From NCBI GenBank assembly GCA_024276655.1, contig JAJRWU010000082.1, positions 1 to 41,364 of the forward strand: a stretch of DNA of 41,364 nucleotides, read 5' to 3'. The position numbers and the translations under genes are program-made. The stretch is from Planctomycetota bacterium (lineage in GTDB: Bacteria; Planctomycetota; Planctomycetia; Pirellulales; Pirellulaceae). The notes below the pieces were generated by a model. That model did no database searches, was not told the origin of the DNA, and saw nothing but the letters and a program-made list of their open reading frames with translations. Within the stretch, counting starts at the first letter, position 1, and each line of letters starts with the position of its first letter. Positions 16,920 to 25,491 of the stretch are shown one piece after another.

Positions 16920-18206
16920 ATGAGAAATGTCATATCGCTTGTGCTCGGCGGCGGACGCGGCTCCCGCCTTTACCCGCTAACAAAATATCGCTCCAAGCCG
17001 GCCGTGCCGCTGGCCGGCAAGTACCGCTTGATCGACATTCCGCTCTCCAATTGCATCAACAGCGGACTCAAACGCATTTACGTCTTGACGCAGTTTATGT
17101 CGGTCAGTTTGCATCGCCATATTCGCCAAACCTATCGCTTCGACCGCTTCGACGCCGGGTTCGTCGAAATTCTCGCCGCCCAGCAAACCATGGATAAAGG
17201 AACCGATTGGTACGAAGGCACGGCCGATGCGGTCCGCAAAAATTTGCGTTACATCGAACAACCGGGCGTCGACTACGTGCTCATTCTCTCCGGCGACCAA
17301 CTCTACAACATGGACTTTCGCGAGATGATTTTCACGCACCGCAAGTCGGGTGCGGCCGTGACCATCGCCGGCATTCCCGTTTCCCGAGAAGACGCCGGCG
17401 CCTTGGGCGTGATGCGGCTCGACGATACCGGCCGCGTGATAGGCTTTGTGGAAAAGCCACAAACCGCCGAAGCAATCGATAGCGTCAGCATGGACCCCGC
17501 CTGGATCGACGCCCAAGGTATTCCCAGCAACGGCCGCGATTGCCTGGCCAGTATGGGGATTTATCTTTTTAATCGCGATAAACTCGTCGAATTGCTGCGC
17601 GCCAACGACGACGAAGATTTCGGCAAGCAGGTTTTTCCAGCCGCCATCGGTTCGGAGCATGTGCAGGTCCATCTGTTCGATGGCTACTGGGAAGATATCG
17701 GCACCACGCGCGCCTTCTACGAAGCCAACTTGAATTTGGCGGGGCCCAACCCGCCGTTTGAACTGGCGAACCCGGAGGCGCCGGTTTTCACGCGTGCTCG
17801 CGTGCTGCCGCCTTCGGTGCTGGACGGCGCCACGATCAAGGGCAGCCTGCTTGCCGACGGCTGCCGCATTGGCGCCGGCGTGGTAATCGAAAACAGCGTG
17901 ATCGGCTTGCGCTGCGTGATCGGCGCCAACACCACCATTCGCGATTCCATACTTCTCGGCGCCGATTACTACGAATCGGCGGAAGACGCCGCCAAGCATG
18001 CCGCCCGAAACGAACCACCGCTGGGCATTGGCGCGGGAACGCTGATCGAAGGTGCGATTGTCGATAAAAACTGCCGCATCGGCGACAACGTGCGGATTGT
18101 AAACAGCGCCAAGGTCGACGCCAGCGAAGGCGACGCCTGTGTGATCCGCGAAGGCATTCCGATCATCGTCAAGGACGCCATCCTGAACGATGGTTGGAAT
18201 TTATAA
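16920..18206 (+). CDS. glgC: glucose-1-phosphate adenylyltransferase
   Basis: Makes ADP-glucose from glucose-1-phosphate and ATP, the committed step of bacterial glycogen synthesis. 428 residues. The N-terminal nucleotidyltransferase domain shows LVLGGGRGSRLYPLT (residues 6-20), KPAVPLAGKYRLIDIPLSNC and LSGDQLYNMD. WYEGTADAVRKNL and GIYLFNRDKL follow, and then the left-handed beta-helix with LLADGCRIGAGVVIENSVIG. The C-terminus IVKDAILNDG matches the family. ATG 16920 is preferred to the in-frame GTG at 16899; an AAAGGGG stretch lies about 10-17 nt upstream. No glgA/glgB is nearby. Confidence 0.95.
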   Translation: MRNVISLVLGGGRGSRLYPLTKYRSKPAVPLAGKYRLIDIPLSNCINSGLKRIYVLTQFMSVSLHRHIRQTYRFDRFDAGFVEILAAQQTMDKGTDWYEGTADAVRKNLRYIEQPGVDYVLILSGDQLYNMDFREMIFTHRKSGAAVTIAGIPVSREDAGALGVMRLDDTGRVIGFVEKPQTAEAIDSVSMDPAWIDAQGIPSNGRDCLASMGIYLFNRDKLVELLRANDDEDFGKQVFPAAIGSEHVQVHLFDGYWEDIGTTRAFYEANLNLAGPNPPFELANPEAPVFTRARVLPPSVLDGATIKGSLLADGCRIGAGVVIENSVIGLRCVIGANTTIRDSILLGADYYESAEDAAKHAARNEPPLGIGAGTLIEGAIVDKNCRIGDNVRIVNSAKVDASEGDACVIREGIPIIVKDAILNDGWNL

Positions 18207-18207
18207 A

Positions 18208-18270
18208 CCGTTGAGTACATGCTTGAGCATATTCCACCCACCGTTGGAGTTCATGCTTGAGCATGTTTTT
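18208..18270 (+). repeat. 3'-end hairpin motif, tandem pair after glgC
   Basis: Unit 1 is CCGTTGAGTACATGCTTGAG (18208-) and unit 2 is CCGTTGGAGTTCATGCTTGA (18241-) followed by GCATGTTTTTT. Each has the small hairpin CATGCT-TG-AGCATG or a variant, and unit 2 ends in a T-run, so it looks like a weak intrinsic terminator. Unit 1 starts directly after the glgC stop, same sense. Confidence 0.75.
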
Positions 18271-18288
18271 TCCCGCGCTGCTGCGTCG

Positions 18289-20094
18289 TCAGCCGGATGG
18301 TGATTGATCGGCGGGTGTTTGCCGTTTGGTATTTTTGAGTACAAAGCCGGCGAATACGAGCAAAATGTACGCCACGGCAATTCCCAGCACGACATAACCC
18401 GGCCTGATCGCCTGCCCAAAAACCTCAACGACTTTGGGATCCTTGATTTTATCGTAAATCGCGGTGGCGGCCGCGACGCCCGCCCCCGCCACCGAAACGG
18501 CCATCAAAACATTCCATAGCAACATGCTGGCGCCTTTGGGTTTGGCGTCTCCCAGAATACGCGTGCTGTTCATCATCATGAAGAACGTCAGATAGGCGAT
18601 CGGCAAGAGCATCATGCCGAAACTGGAGGCCAGAATCGCCAACCACAGTTTTGCATCGCCGTCCCACATCAGCGGCCAAGCCGCGCCGAACGCTCCGGCA
18701 ATAATGCAACCCACCACATGCGGCGCGCCGCCCTGCTTGAGCCCCAGCATTTCGCAAAAGGCATAGCCGTTGATCAACATCAAGATAATGATCGACGAAA
18801 AGCCCATCCCCAACACGCCAATGCCAAACACCCATTTCGCGGTGTCTGCTCCCAACAACGGCGCCAACGCGGCTGAAAGTTGGAAGGCGTTGCGGCGAAT
18901 GAGCGCCGAGGCGACGATGCGTTCCGTTTCCGGCAGGTTCGCCGCGTGCTGCACTTTTTCGTCTTCGCTCAGGGCGGAGAATTGCTCCGACCCCAATTCC
19001 GCCTCCACGCGAGCCAGCAGGAGCTTCTCTGTTTTTTCGCTATAGAGAGGACTCGTTTTCATCGTGGCCGGATCGTTGCTCAGGAAGGCGTCGTCGACCT
19101 TTGCGTGGAAGGTCGAGGCTGTCGCGATGACCACGCAACTGGTCACCAACACATAGGGAATGGCCATGCCGGTGGAGAGGTCGAAGCGAGCTAGGCCGCG
19201 GAACGATTTATCCCACCCGCGGCTGAGCATCGAATACGGCAGAAGAAAAGTCATATTGATGCCGACCGCCGTGGCGGCGGCGCCGATCATGACCTTGCGT
19301 TGTTCCGGCACCAGTTGGGCGGTCCAATATTCTTGCCACGTTCCGGGCAAGGTCGCGACCAAGGCCCCGATTTTTCCGCTGGGCTGCGTCCAACTGCTGA
19401 AGTCGGGAATAAACCCCGCAAAAATCTCGCCGCCGTTCAGATAGCCCGAGAGCCCCAGGCGAATCACGACGCCGAAGAAGCACAGCACGATCAATCCAAC
19501 CAGCGCCTTGAGGAACCAATCAAATATTTTTCCCGCCCAGCCGTGCATGCTGTTGAGCACCACCACTACGCCAGCCGCCGCCAAAATCAGTCCGGAAACC
19601 AGCAGCTTGGAATTCAGGCTGTCGCCGATAGCCTCTCCGTTCTGTGGGCTGGCCAACAGGTTTTTCTGCAGCGCCTCGTAACAGAGGGCGAATTGCGGCA
19701 TGCACCAGATCATGTTGGCCATGCTGGTGGCAATCAACCACCCCCAACCCAACACGGGGTTGATGTGGTTATTGATTTGGCGAAACGGCCGCTCGCCGGT
19801 CGAAAGCGTTACATAACTAATGGCCGAGAGCATGACCACGCCCATGATAATCGCCACGAGTTGCAGCCAGAGCAAGCTACTCCCGCCCAACACACCCAAA
19901 AACAACGCGCCGGAAAGCGAGCCGCCTCCCAACGTAATGGCGCTTTGCAGCCAGCCGGGTCCAGAAAGTTTGATGAACGCGCCGAGTGTGGCGCCCGCGC
20001 CCTTGGCTCGTGCTTCTTGGAGAACTAACCGATCGGAATCGGTTTTTGAATGTGCTTGATTCGCACTGGGTTGGTCCGAACTGGCGTTATTCAT
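18289..20094 (-). CDS. Nramp-like (LeuT-fold) membrane transporter
   Basis: A 601-residue protein with about 11-12 transmembrane helices and a cytoplasmic N-tail of ~35 polar residues. LSGPGWLQSAITLGGGSLSGALFLG (about residues 43-67) resembles the first helix of Nramp metal transporters, but the metal-binding DPGN is replaced by LGGGS, so the substrate may differ. An unusual hydrophilic block of about 90 residues (about 325-415, with KVDDAFLSNDPATMK and LSEDEKVQHAANLPETERI) interrupts the helices. The last part FVLKNTKRQTPADQSPSG is a short polar tail. Known families of similar look move divalent cations such as Mn2+; that is inference here. It converges with glgC. Confidence 0.6.
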   Translation of the reverse strand: MNNASSDQPSANQAHSKTDSDRLVLQEARAKGAGATLGAFIKLSGPGWLQSAITLGGGSLSGALFLGVLGGSSLLWLQLVAIIMGVVMLSAISYVTLSTGERPFRQINNHINPVLGWGWLIATSMANMIWCMPQFALCYEALQKNLLASPQNGEAIGDSLNSKLLVSGLILAAAGVVVVLNSMHGWAGKIFDWFLKALVGLIVLCFFGVVIRLGLSGYLNGGEIFAGFIPDFSSWTQPSGKIGALVATLPGTWQEYWTAQLVPEQRKVMIGAAATAVGINMTFLLPYSMLSRGWDKSFRGLARFDLSTGMAIPYVLVTSCVVIATASTFHAKVDDAFLSNDPATMKTSPLYSEKTEKLLLARVEAELGSEQFSALSEDEKVQHAANLPETERIVASALIRRNAFQLSAALAPLLGADTAKWVFGIGVLGMGFSSIIILMLINGYAFCEMLGLKQGGAPHVVGCIIAGAFGAAWPLMWDGDAKLWLAILASSFGMMLLPIAYLTFFMMMNSTRILGDAKPKGASMLLWNVLMAVSVAGAGVAAATAIYDKIKDPKVVEVFGQAIRPGYVVLGIAVAYILLVFAGFVLKNTKRQTPADQSPSG

Positions 20095-20219
20095 GCTGCA
20101 ATATCAATCGGCTGGGAGCGTGGAGTAACGTAGGTTGCTGATGTCGTCGGGGAGTTGCTGGTAAGCACCCGCGACAAAACGGCCCGCATTTTCACCGCCG
20201 CCGGTGATTGCGAGCAACC

Positions 20220-20281
20220 ATCCTACACGCTGAGGCGTACACTCCAACACCCTACAGGCTGAAGCGTAAACTCCAACATGC
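20220..20281 (-). repeat. 3'-end hairpin motif, tandem pair after the ceramidase-like gene
   Basis: On the minus strand: TGTTGGAGTTTACGCTTCAG (copy nearer the gene, from 20278) and TGTTGGAGTGTACGCCTCAG (second copy, from 20247), each followed by CGTGTA/CCTGTA. The first copy starts about 13 bp past the stop of the gene ending at 20291, in the same sense. Confidence 0.7.
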
Positions 20282-20290
20282 GGCTTTCGA

Positions 20291-22453
20291 CTAAGGCCCC
20301 GCCAGCGGCTTGATTTCCTTGGCGGAAAGAGCGCGGTTGAACACGGCTATTTCATCCAGCCGACCTTCCCAATTTGCTTGGTTGTCGGCGCGGCCGCCGA
20401 AGAAGAGTTTCTCCAAGTCGGTCGGCGCGATGGCGGTGGTGGTCTCGATTTCCGGAGCGGCGTTTCCGTTCAAATAGATCCGCACTTTTTCTCCGTCTCG
20501 GACCAACGCCAGATGGCACCAGGTCCAACGTTCGATTTTCGTGCGGCCGACAAGCGGCTTCGCCTTGGCGCCGAATTGGAAAATGATTTTCCCCGGCGAG
20601 GTTGCCGCGCCGCCAATGCCCAGGTGGTCGCCATACGGACTGAGGCGGTTTTCCACATCTCGCGAAAACAGCCAACCGGCGGTGTCGCGGGCATCGGCCG
20701 GCATGCCGTTCCAAATCCAGAGGGAAACGGTGTAGTGGTCGCCCAAATTGCCGAGCCGCGTTTGCAAACGGCCGCCCGCGAAATGAGCCGCCCGATTTTC
20801 CTCGCCATTTTTGCAGACGCCTTTTTGCGGACCGGCCAAGAAAAACACCACGCCTTGTTCATAGATGGCGTCGCGATCGTGGCCGGAGGAATCGCGGGCG
20901 TCGGGTCCGGCGAATTCATCTAACCGCCAGTAGGCCAATGGCTGGGCTTTGAGAACCGCAGCGGTGGTCGGCCCTTTACTTTGGCGATATGTGCGTCGCG
21001 GCTTGTGGGCGACTTGTTCCAACAGCCCTAGCGCGGCGGCGGCGATTTTTGGCTCGGCCTGAACTTCCAGGCCAGCCGACCGCGCCGCCCAGGTGTTGTA
21101 TCCGCCGAGAAAATGTTGTTCGGGCGGGGGGATATAACCATCGCCGCCGTTGGCCAGTTCGATGACCATGGTTTTCGCCAGCGGACTTTGCAGTTTGAGC
21201 TTGAGGCCCGTTAAGGCATACGTTTCATTCGACGTGGCGGCAATCGCGATATCGCCGATGCGAATCGCCTGCACGACGACATCGGTCGCCTGCCGCTCGT
21301 GCAAAATAAGTTGCTCGCGGGCGTACACCTGTTGTGAAGTTTTCAGAGTTTTCCCGTCCATGGCGTCGAGCACGCGATGGGCCCATTCCAAGCGTTGTTT
21401 GTCGGGAGTTCGATACTTGAGGTGCAACCGCACTTCGTTCATGCCCAGCGTGGCGGTATCTCGGTGTTCGATTGAGGCATAGGCCTCAAGGGCGATTTTC
21501 GCCAGACCGGCGGCGAAACTATCGATGGTGAAATTGGGTTGTTGGTCGGCGGGAACTTTGTAGTCGCGGCGCCAGATATCGCCGCTGCAACCGTGCGACA
21601 TCATCGCCACGAAGGGCGGCGCCGTTTTGTTTTGTTTAGTTCCGTTCTCCTTATTGCCGTTCTCCTTGTTCGCGTCCAATTGCTGTTCCAGGTTTTCGCA
21701 GAACAAGCCGTAATAATCGGCGCTGAGGCCCTTTTCTCCCGAGAAGTAGTGCATGGAGAAGTTGCACAACAGCGCGATCGGCCGACCACTCACCGACTGC
21801 AACGATATCATCGTGAGGTCCGGGTCTTCGGGGCCGGACTCTCCCGTGACGTTGTCCCAGTTTCTTCCGGCATGCATGTTAGCGCGGACCGTTGGGTTGC
21901 CGAAAGGATCGTCGGCGATTCGGTCGGGGCGGAGAATCCAACGCCGCAGGGCGGTGAATTCGGCCGCGTTCCTGACGGCCCAGCCGAATTGCGCCGGCTC
22001 CAGATTCGCTTCGGCGGCGGCCAACACTTCCGCGATTTTTTCACGCAAATACGGCACATAGGTTGGGTCGGCGTCGGTGCCCAGGCAACTCATACTGGCC
22101 GGCGCCGAATGCGTGTGGGTGGCGGAAATCAGAATGTGGTCGGGCGAAAGTTTCGTGCGCTGCGAGGCCAGATTCTTGACGTCGTCTAAAAAAGGACGCG
22201 TCATCATGCAGCTATCCACGACCACGACGGCGAGCCGCTGCCGGCCGTCGTCGAGCACAATCGCGCGGGCCTTGACTTTCGTTTTCACGGTATCAATCGA
22301 TCGACTGAGCATGCCTCCGTTGACAAAAACCGGAAATTGCTGCGGCGTCACATCAACCACGGCGGCGCCGGCGCGTAACTCCTCGGCTTGGGTGCGAGAA
22401 GACGCTGACGCCAGCAACGCCGAAAATAGAAGAACGAAGAGAGACGGCTTCAT
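20291..22453 (-). CDS. secreted neutral/alkaline-ceramidase-like protein with C-terminal LamG domain
   Basis: 720 residues. Residues 1-23 are a signal peptide (hydrophobic core LFVLLFSALLASAS). Residues 25-500 match the neutral ceramidase-like hydrolase family: GAAVVDVTP, RAIVLDDG, the zinc-site motif ISATHTHSAPAS (110-120), and MMSHGCSGDIWRRDY. A concanavalin/LamG-type domain follows from about 505 to 715 (YWRLDEFAGPDARDSSGHDRDA, then YTVSLWIWNG, IYLNGNAAPEI and RLDEIAVFNRALS). Ceramidase-like enzymes split N-acyl sphingosines or related amides; the LamG domain suggests polymer or cell-surface binding. The real substrate is unknown. A 15-bp in-frame tandem repeat encodes NKENGNKENG (21641-21670). 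It is divergent from the gene at 22608. Confidence 0.82.
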   Translation of the reverse strand: MKPSLFVLLFSALLASASSRTQAEELRAGAAVVDVTPQQFPVFVNGGMLSRSIDTVKTKVKARAIVLDDGRQRLAVVVVDSCMMTRPFLDDVKNLASQRTKLSPDHILISATHTHSAPASMSCLGTDADPTYVPYLREKIAEVLAAAEANLEPAQFGWAVRNAAEFTALRRWILRPDRIADDPFGNPTVRANMHAGRNWDNVTGESGPEDPDLTMISLQSVSGRPIALLCNFSMHYFSGEKGLSADYYGLFCENLEQQLDANKENGNKENGTKQNKTAPPFVAMMSHGCSGDIWRRDYKVPADQQPNFTIDSFAAGLAKIALEAYASIEHRDTATLGMNEVRLHLKYRTPDKQRLEWAHRVLDAMDGKTLKTSQQVYAREQLILHERQATDVVVQAIRIGDIAIAATSNETYALTGLKLKLQSPLAKTMVIELANGGDGYIPPPEQHFLGGYNTWAARSAGLEVQAEPKIAAAALGLLEQVAHKPRRTYRQSKGPTTAAVLKAQPLAYWRLDEFAGPDARDSSGHDRDAIYEQGVVFFLAGPQKGVCKNGEENRAAHFAGGRLQTRLGNLGDHYTVSLWIWNGMPADARDTAGWLFSRDVENRLSPYGDHLGIGGAATSPGKIIFQFGAKAKPLVGRTKIERWTWCHLALVRDGEKVRIYLNGNAAPEIETTTAIAPTDLEKLFFGGRADNQANWEGRLDEIAVFNRALSAKEIKPLAGP

Positions 22454-22607
22454 GGCGGGCCCCTTATTGGGTGTGCTGCGAGGGTGTGGTTCGGTAGGGC
22501 GGGCAACTGGAGGTTGAGATAAATCTGTTGCCTAGCATGGTTCGAGTATATACTTTGGGCGGCTGGAAGTCGCGTTTTTGCATCTCTAAAAATCGGGCAT
22601 CTTTTTC

Positions 22608-23051
22608 ATGGGCGCCGAAGCTTACTTTTATTTCGTTCCCTACCAGAATGATGTCGCGGCGGCGCTGGAGGCGTTGCGCCAGCGCGAGTTTGCCGCGGGT
22701 CGTTACAATCCCGTGATGCCTTATCCGCCGTTTCCCTTGGGCGAACACCCGCCCGCGCCCGGCGCCGCACACGCCTCCATTGAAGATGCGCTCTTGGCCG
22801 CCGGGGCCGATGGCACGCGTTCGATTCTCGATTTGAACCATGTGGCGGAATTCGCCGACTTTTGCACGGTGGCGGCGTTAGATGTTTTCACGTTGGAAGA
22901 ACGCTACGGCAGCACTGAACCAACACGGGAAATGATCGAAGAAAACAGGGGGTTTTTTGACCATGTCGAGCGCGGGCAGGGCGTTTGCATCGTGGTCTAT
23001 AAAGACGGCCGCCCCAACGAACTATTTTTCGCCGGTTATTCCTTCGATTGA
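22608..23051 (+). CDS. conserved-looking hypothetical protein
   Basis: 147 residues, soluble, no signal peptide. The N-terminus MGAEAYFYFVPYQNDVAAALEALRQ starts with a beta-strand and a helix. The middle is Pro-rich (PVMPYPPFPLGEHPPAPG), and the C-terminal half (DHVERGQGVCIVVYKDGRPNELFFAGYSFD) ends in beta-strands. I do not recognise the family. Codon use is normal and the ATG at 22608 is the first in frame. It is transcribed away from the ceramidase-like gene 154 bp upstream and is followed by a sense-oriented 3'-end hairpin motif. Confidence 0.7.
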   Translation: MGAEAYFYFVPYQNDVAAALEALRQREFAAGRYNPVMPYPPFPLGEHPPAPGAAHASIEDALLAAGADGTRSILDLNHVAEFADFCTVAALDVFTLEERYGSTEPTREMIEENRGFFDHVERGQGVCIVVYKDGRPNELFFAGYSFD

Positions 23052-23058
23052 AACGCGC

Positions 23059-23090
23059 CGTTGGAGTGTACGCTTCAGCGTATTTTTTTT
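23059..23090 (+). terminator. 3'-end hairpin motif with T-run (terminator-like)
   Basis: CGTTGGAGTGTACGCTTCAG then CGTATTTTTTTT. The hairpin TACGCT-TC-AGCGTA followed by eight T residues is the best terminator-like member of the repeat family. It begins 7 bp after the stop of the gene ending at 23051, in the sense orientation. Confidence 0.75.
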
Positions 23091-23187
23091 CGACCCGGCG
23101 CGGCCGTGAGGCGGTTGCAAGCAATCACCCCACAAAGCAAGTTTATTTCGGGATCATGGAACAACCAACTCTCGAACTGGCCGCGCC

Positions 23188-23220
23188 AGAAGCCCGGCTT
23201 TTTCAAAAAGCCGGGCTTCT
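23188..23220. repeat. palindrome family, copy 2
   Basis: AGAAGCCCGGCTTTTT and AAAAAGCCGGGCTTCT around C. The flank CTGAACCGGGA on its right also occurs, inverted, left of the copy at 25269. The copy lies between two convergent genes. Confidence 0.8.
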
Positions 23221-23251
23221 GAACCGGGAGGAAATTTTTTCCACACTTTGT

Positions 23252-23402
23252 ACCTGTCCAAAAACTATTCCGTGTTTTTCAGATACCGGCAAAGCCGAAG
23301 CGACGGCCAGGCGTATTTGGTTTCATATCCCTGGAAGACATTCAAGCCTCCGGCTTGGCGGAAATTCCATAACGCCATTGCACAGAATAGTACTGGACAG
23401 GT
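23252..23402. mobile_element. 151-bp element bounded by ~22-bp imperfect inverted repeats
   Basis: Left end 23252-23274 (ACCTGTCCAAAAACTATTCC) is inverted at 23381-23402 (ends in ATAGTACTGGACAGGT). 19-20 of the positions pair. No transposase is encoded and there is no obvious target-site duplication. It lies between the convergent genes ending at 23051 and 23554. The stretch between it and 23554 has no credible gene. Confidence 0.55.
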
Positions 23403-23553
23403 GCTAAGGGCGGTTCGAACAATGGGTGTCGCTTTTCCTCCGCGAAAGGCGACGACAGGACAATCATTTCTCTTTTCCTCGAACGCTCCCCAGCCGTTCC
23501 GGCAAGACAAAAAACACAATCGCCCGCGGCGCGCCGTTCAACGAACCGCTCGC

Positions 23554-24696
23554 CTAGGACGGCGGCTTTGCATTACGGACTTCGGTCGACGATACGTCGG
23601 CTCGAAACTCCGCTTCCGGCACACACTCGCAAAGCGCCCGCAGCGCTGGCGGGAGTTGTAAATGGTCGAGCATTTGAAAGCGGTTGTTTTCCAGTCGGCC
23701 GAAAACCAGGAACGAGCATTTCGCCAAGGCGATTTTACGCAAAGCTTCGTCGCGATGGGCTTCGTTTTGGTAATACCGCACTTCGCCGATGCGGCGGGCG
23801 GTGTCGGCGCCAATTACAAAGGTCGCACCGGGAAAGATCTCGGACTTGCGCGAGAACGTTGGGGCGCGGGTCAGCCAGAGCACGCCGACGTCTTGAAACT
23901 GCGCCGCCCGCTGCGAGATTTCGAGGTAGTAGAGCGGTGGTTTGTCGACATTTTCGACCGACAACTCAAACTCCGTTTCTTTACCGGTCAAACGCCGCGC
24001 GATGTCGGCCATCTGTTGGTGCCCTGCGTGGAACGGGTTGAACGCACCAGGAAAAATACAACGCGCTGCCGCCGGCGGGGAACAGCCGGGCGGCTCGCGA
24101 ACGGCCGCCAATTCGCCGATCATGAGTTGGCCCCACGCCGCCGGCGCGGTGAACCGCTGGACATGGCACTGCTCTGCATCTGTGAGCGGCAGTTCGAGGC
24201 GTGGGGAGATTTTCGCCGCTTCGGCCAAGGCGTTGAGCAACAACACGGCCGACAACGCTTCTTCTTCGCAGCGCTGCCGGCGGCCTTTTTCTAATTGCAG
24301 CGACCAGCAAAGGGTGGCGTCGATCGTTTGCACGGCCACATAAATGCGGTGCGCGCCGCGTTTCGGTCGGCTCGTCGCCAGACTGGCGGTGCAGCCCAGT
24401 CCACAAAGTGTTTGAGGGTCTTCCGATTCATCGAGAAACAATGCTCGTTGGAACGCCGCCGCCGCCATCGAACGCGCGGTTGCGGCACAACAAAATTGCT
24501 CCGGCTCGCCGCCCAGGAAATCGACCAACGCAGTCCGTGCATACGGGGTGACCGCCTCGATCAGCGTTCGCGATGCACCGGGAACCGCCAGCAGTTGCGA
24601 AATCGCCAGACTACCCGCGCCTGTGTTCGCCGCCACAATGCGAAGCGCCGAAGCGTGCAAGTCGGCGATCAACGGCGTGGCGGCGGACGGCATCAT
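23554..24696 (-). CDS. CinA C-terminal-like amidase domain fused to NMNAT-like nucleotidylyltransferase
   Basis: 380 residues, two domains. Residues ~10-165 resemble the CinA C-terminal (PncC) nicotinamide-nucleotide deamidase: NTGAGSLAISQLLAVPGASR, then AVTPYARTALVDFLG, then CGLGCTASLAT. Residues ~212-380 are a NadD/NMNAT-type nucleotidylyltransferase with the FPGAFNPFHAGH motif (215-226, HxGH) and the C-terminal SSTEVR (369-374), the counterpart of the ISSTxxR motif. In known proteins PncC converts NMN to NaMN and NMNAT-type enzymes convert NaMN to NaAD, so a bifunctional NAD-salvage enzyme is a natural reading, but that is inference. Start ATG 24696 lies 48 bp behind the arsR-like gene, so they may be cotranscribed. 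Confidence 0.75.
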   Translation of the reverse strand: MMPSAATPLIADLHASALRIVAANTGAGSLAISQLLAVPGASRTLIEAVTPYARTALVDFLGGEPEQFCCAATARSMAAAAFQRALFLDESEDPQTLCGLGCTASLATSRPKRGAHRIYVAVQTIDATLCWSLQLEKGRRQRCEEEALSAVLLLNALAEAAKISPRLELPLTDAEQCHVQRFTAPAAWGQLMIGELAAVREPPGCSPPAAARCIFPGAFNPFHAGHQQMADIARRLTGKETEFELSVENVDKPPLYYLEISQRAAQFQDVGVLWLTRAPTFSRKSEIFPGATFVIGADTARRIGEVRYYQNEAHRDEALRKIALAKCSFLVFGRLENNRFQMLDHLQLPPALRALCECVPEAEFRADVSSTEVRNAKPPS

Positions 24697-24744
24697 CGCT
24701 GGCGTTTTTCGTAGACGCGGCCTGCACCGAAATCAACTCCCACG

Positions 24745-25152
24745 CTACTTGGGAATTTCCAGCCGGCAGCAGCCGAGATTGATGTAGTCGAGCGAATTGC
24801 GGCGATTGAATTCGAGAATGCCCTTGCGGAGTTTGTAGATGATGAATCGCCCTTGCCGCTCCCGTTCGACGATCCCCGCGTTTTTCAAAATGCCCAGATG
24901 ATGCGAGACCGTAACGACTTCCGTCGCCAGCGCCTCACTGATCTGCCCCACGCTCCGAGGACCGGAACGCAGAGTGTCGATAATTCTGAGCCGCGTCGGT
25001 TCGCTTAAAGCACGGAGTTTCTCGGCGCAATGGTCGGATTGAAGGGGGTCGGATTGAAGGGAATCATGCACCACAAATCGGAACCGATGCTGGAAATGTC
25101 GTGAAGGGGGTCGTGAAGGGGGCCGTGAAGGGGATCTAACCTCTTCAATCAT
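24745..25152 (-). CDS. ArsR-family winged-helix regulator
   Basis: A DNA-binding repressor of the ArsR type. The winged helix runs from AEKLRALSEPTRLRIIDTLR through SVGQISEALATEVVTVSHHL to VERERQGRFIIYKLR. The C-terminal NLGCCRLEIPK has a Cys pair that could sense metal or redox state, which is speculation. The start is uncertain: ATG 25152 is used here (135 residues), but the N-terminal extension is made from tandem repeats (12-bp units at 25098-25133 and 15-bp units at 25032-25061), so GTG at about 25074 may be the true start. It lies 48 bp upstream of the CinA/NMNAT gene on the same strand. Confidence 0.8.
   Translation of the reverse strand: MIEEVRSPSRPPSRPPSRHFQHRFRFVVHDSLQSDPLQSDHCAEKLRALSEPTRLRIIDTLRSGPRSVGQISEALATEVVTVSHHLGILKNAGIVERERQGRFIIYKLRKGILEFNRRNSLDYINLGCCRLEIPK
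25098..25133. repeat. three 12-bp tandem units
   Basis: GTCGTGAAGGGG, GTCGTGAAGGGG and GCCGTGAAGGGG in a row. They encode a Ser-Arg-Pro-Pro run if the regulator begins at 25152, or form part of the leader if it begins at 25074. Confidence 0.9.
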
Positions 25153-25268
25153 ACGACATACGCCCGCTCCGCTCAATTGCTATTTTTGGCTGCGTTTTGG
25201 CCGTGCATCCTTGGCACAAAAGTGGCGCGGCCCAATGAGGAACACGCGGAAAAACAGCTTCCCGGTTC

Positions 25269-25301
25269 AGAGGCCCGGCTTTTTCAAAAAGCCGGGCTTC
25301 T
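25269..25301. repeat. palindrome family, copy 3
   Basis: AGAGGCCCGGCTTTTT and AAAAAGCCGGGCTTCT around C, with TCCCGGTTC on the left as in the inverted copy at 23188. It lies between the divergent arsR-like and receiver-like genes. Confidence 0.8.
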
Positions 25302-25491
25302 CTCGCCGTCATGCGATTACGCCGGCCAGTTTTTGCGATTGTGCCGGTTGCAACGGTTGCTCGCAGGAATAATGCGGATTCCCCACGAAAAAGGCTTGCG
25401 CTCTTAGCGCAAGTCGTGGCCTATATTTGGGGGAGCCTCCCGAGGGATATGTCGAGCAGTTCTCGAATGGGAAATAAAAACGGAGAGACGA

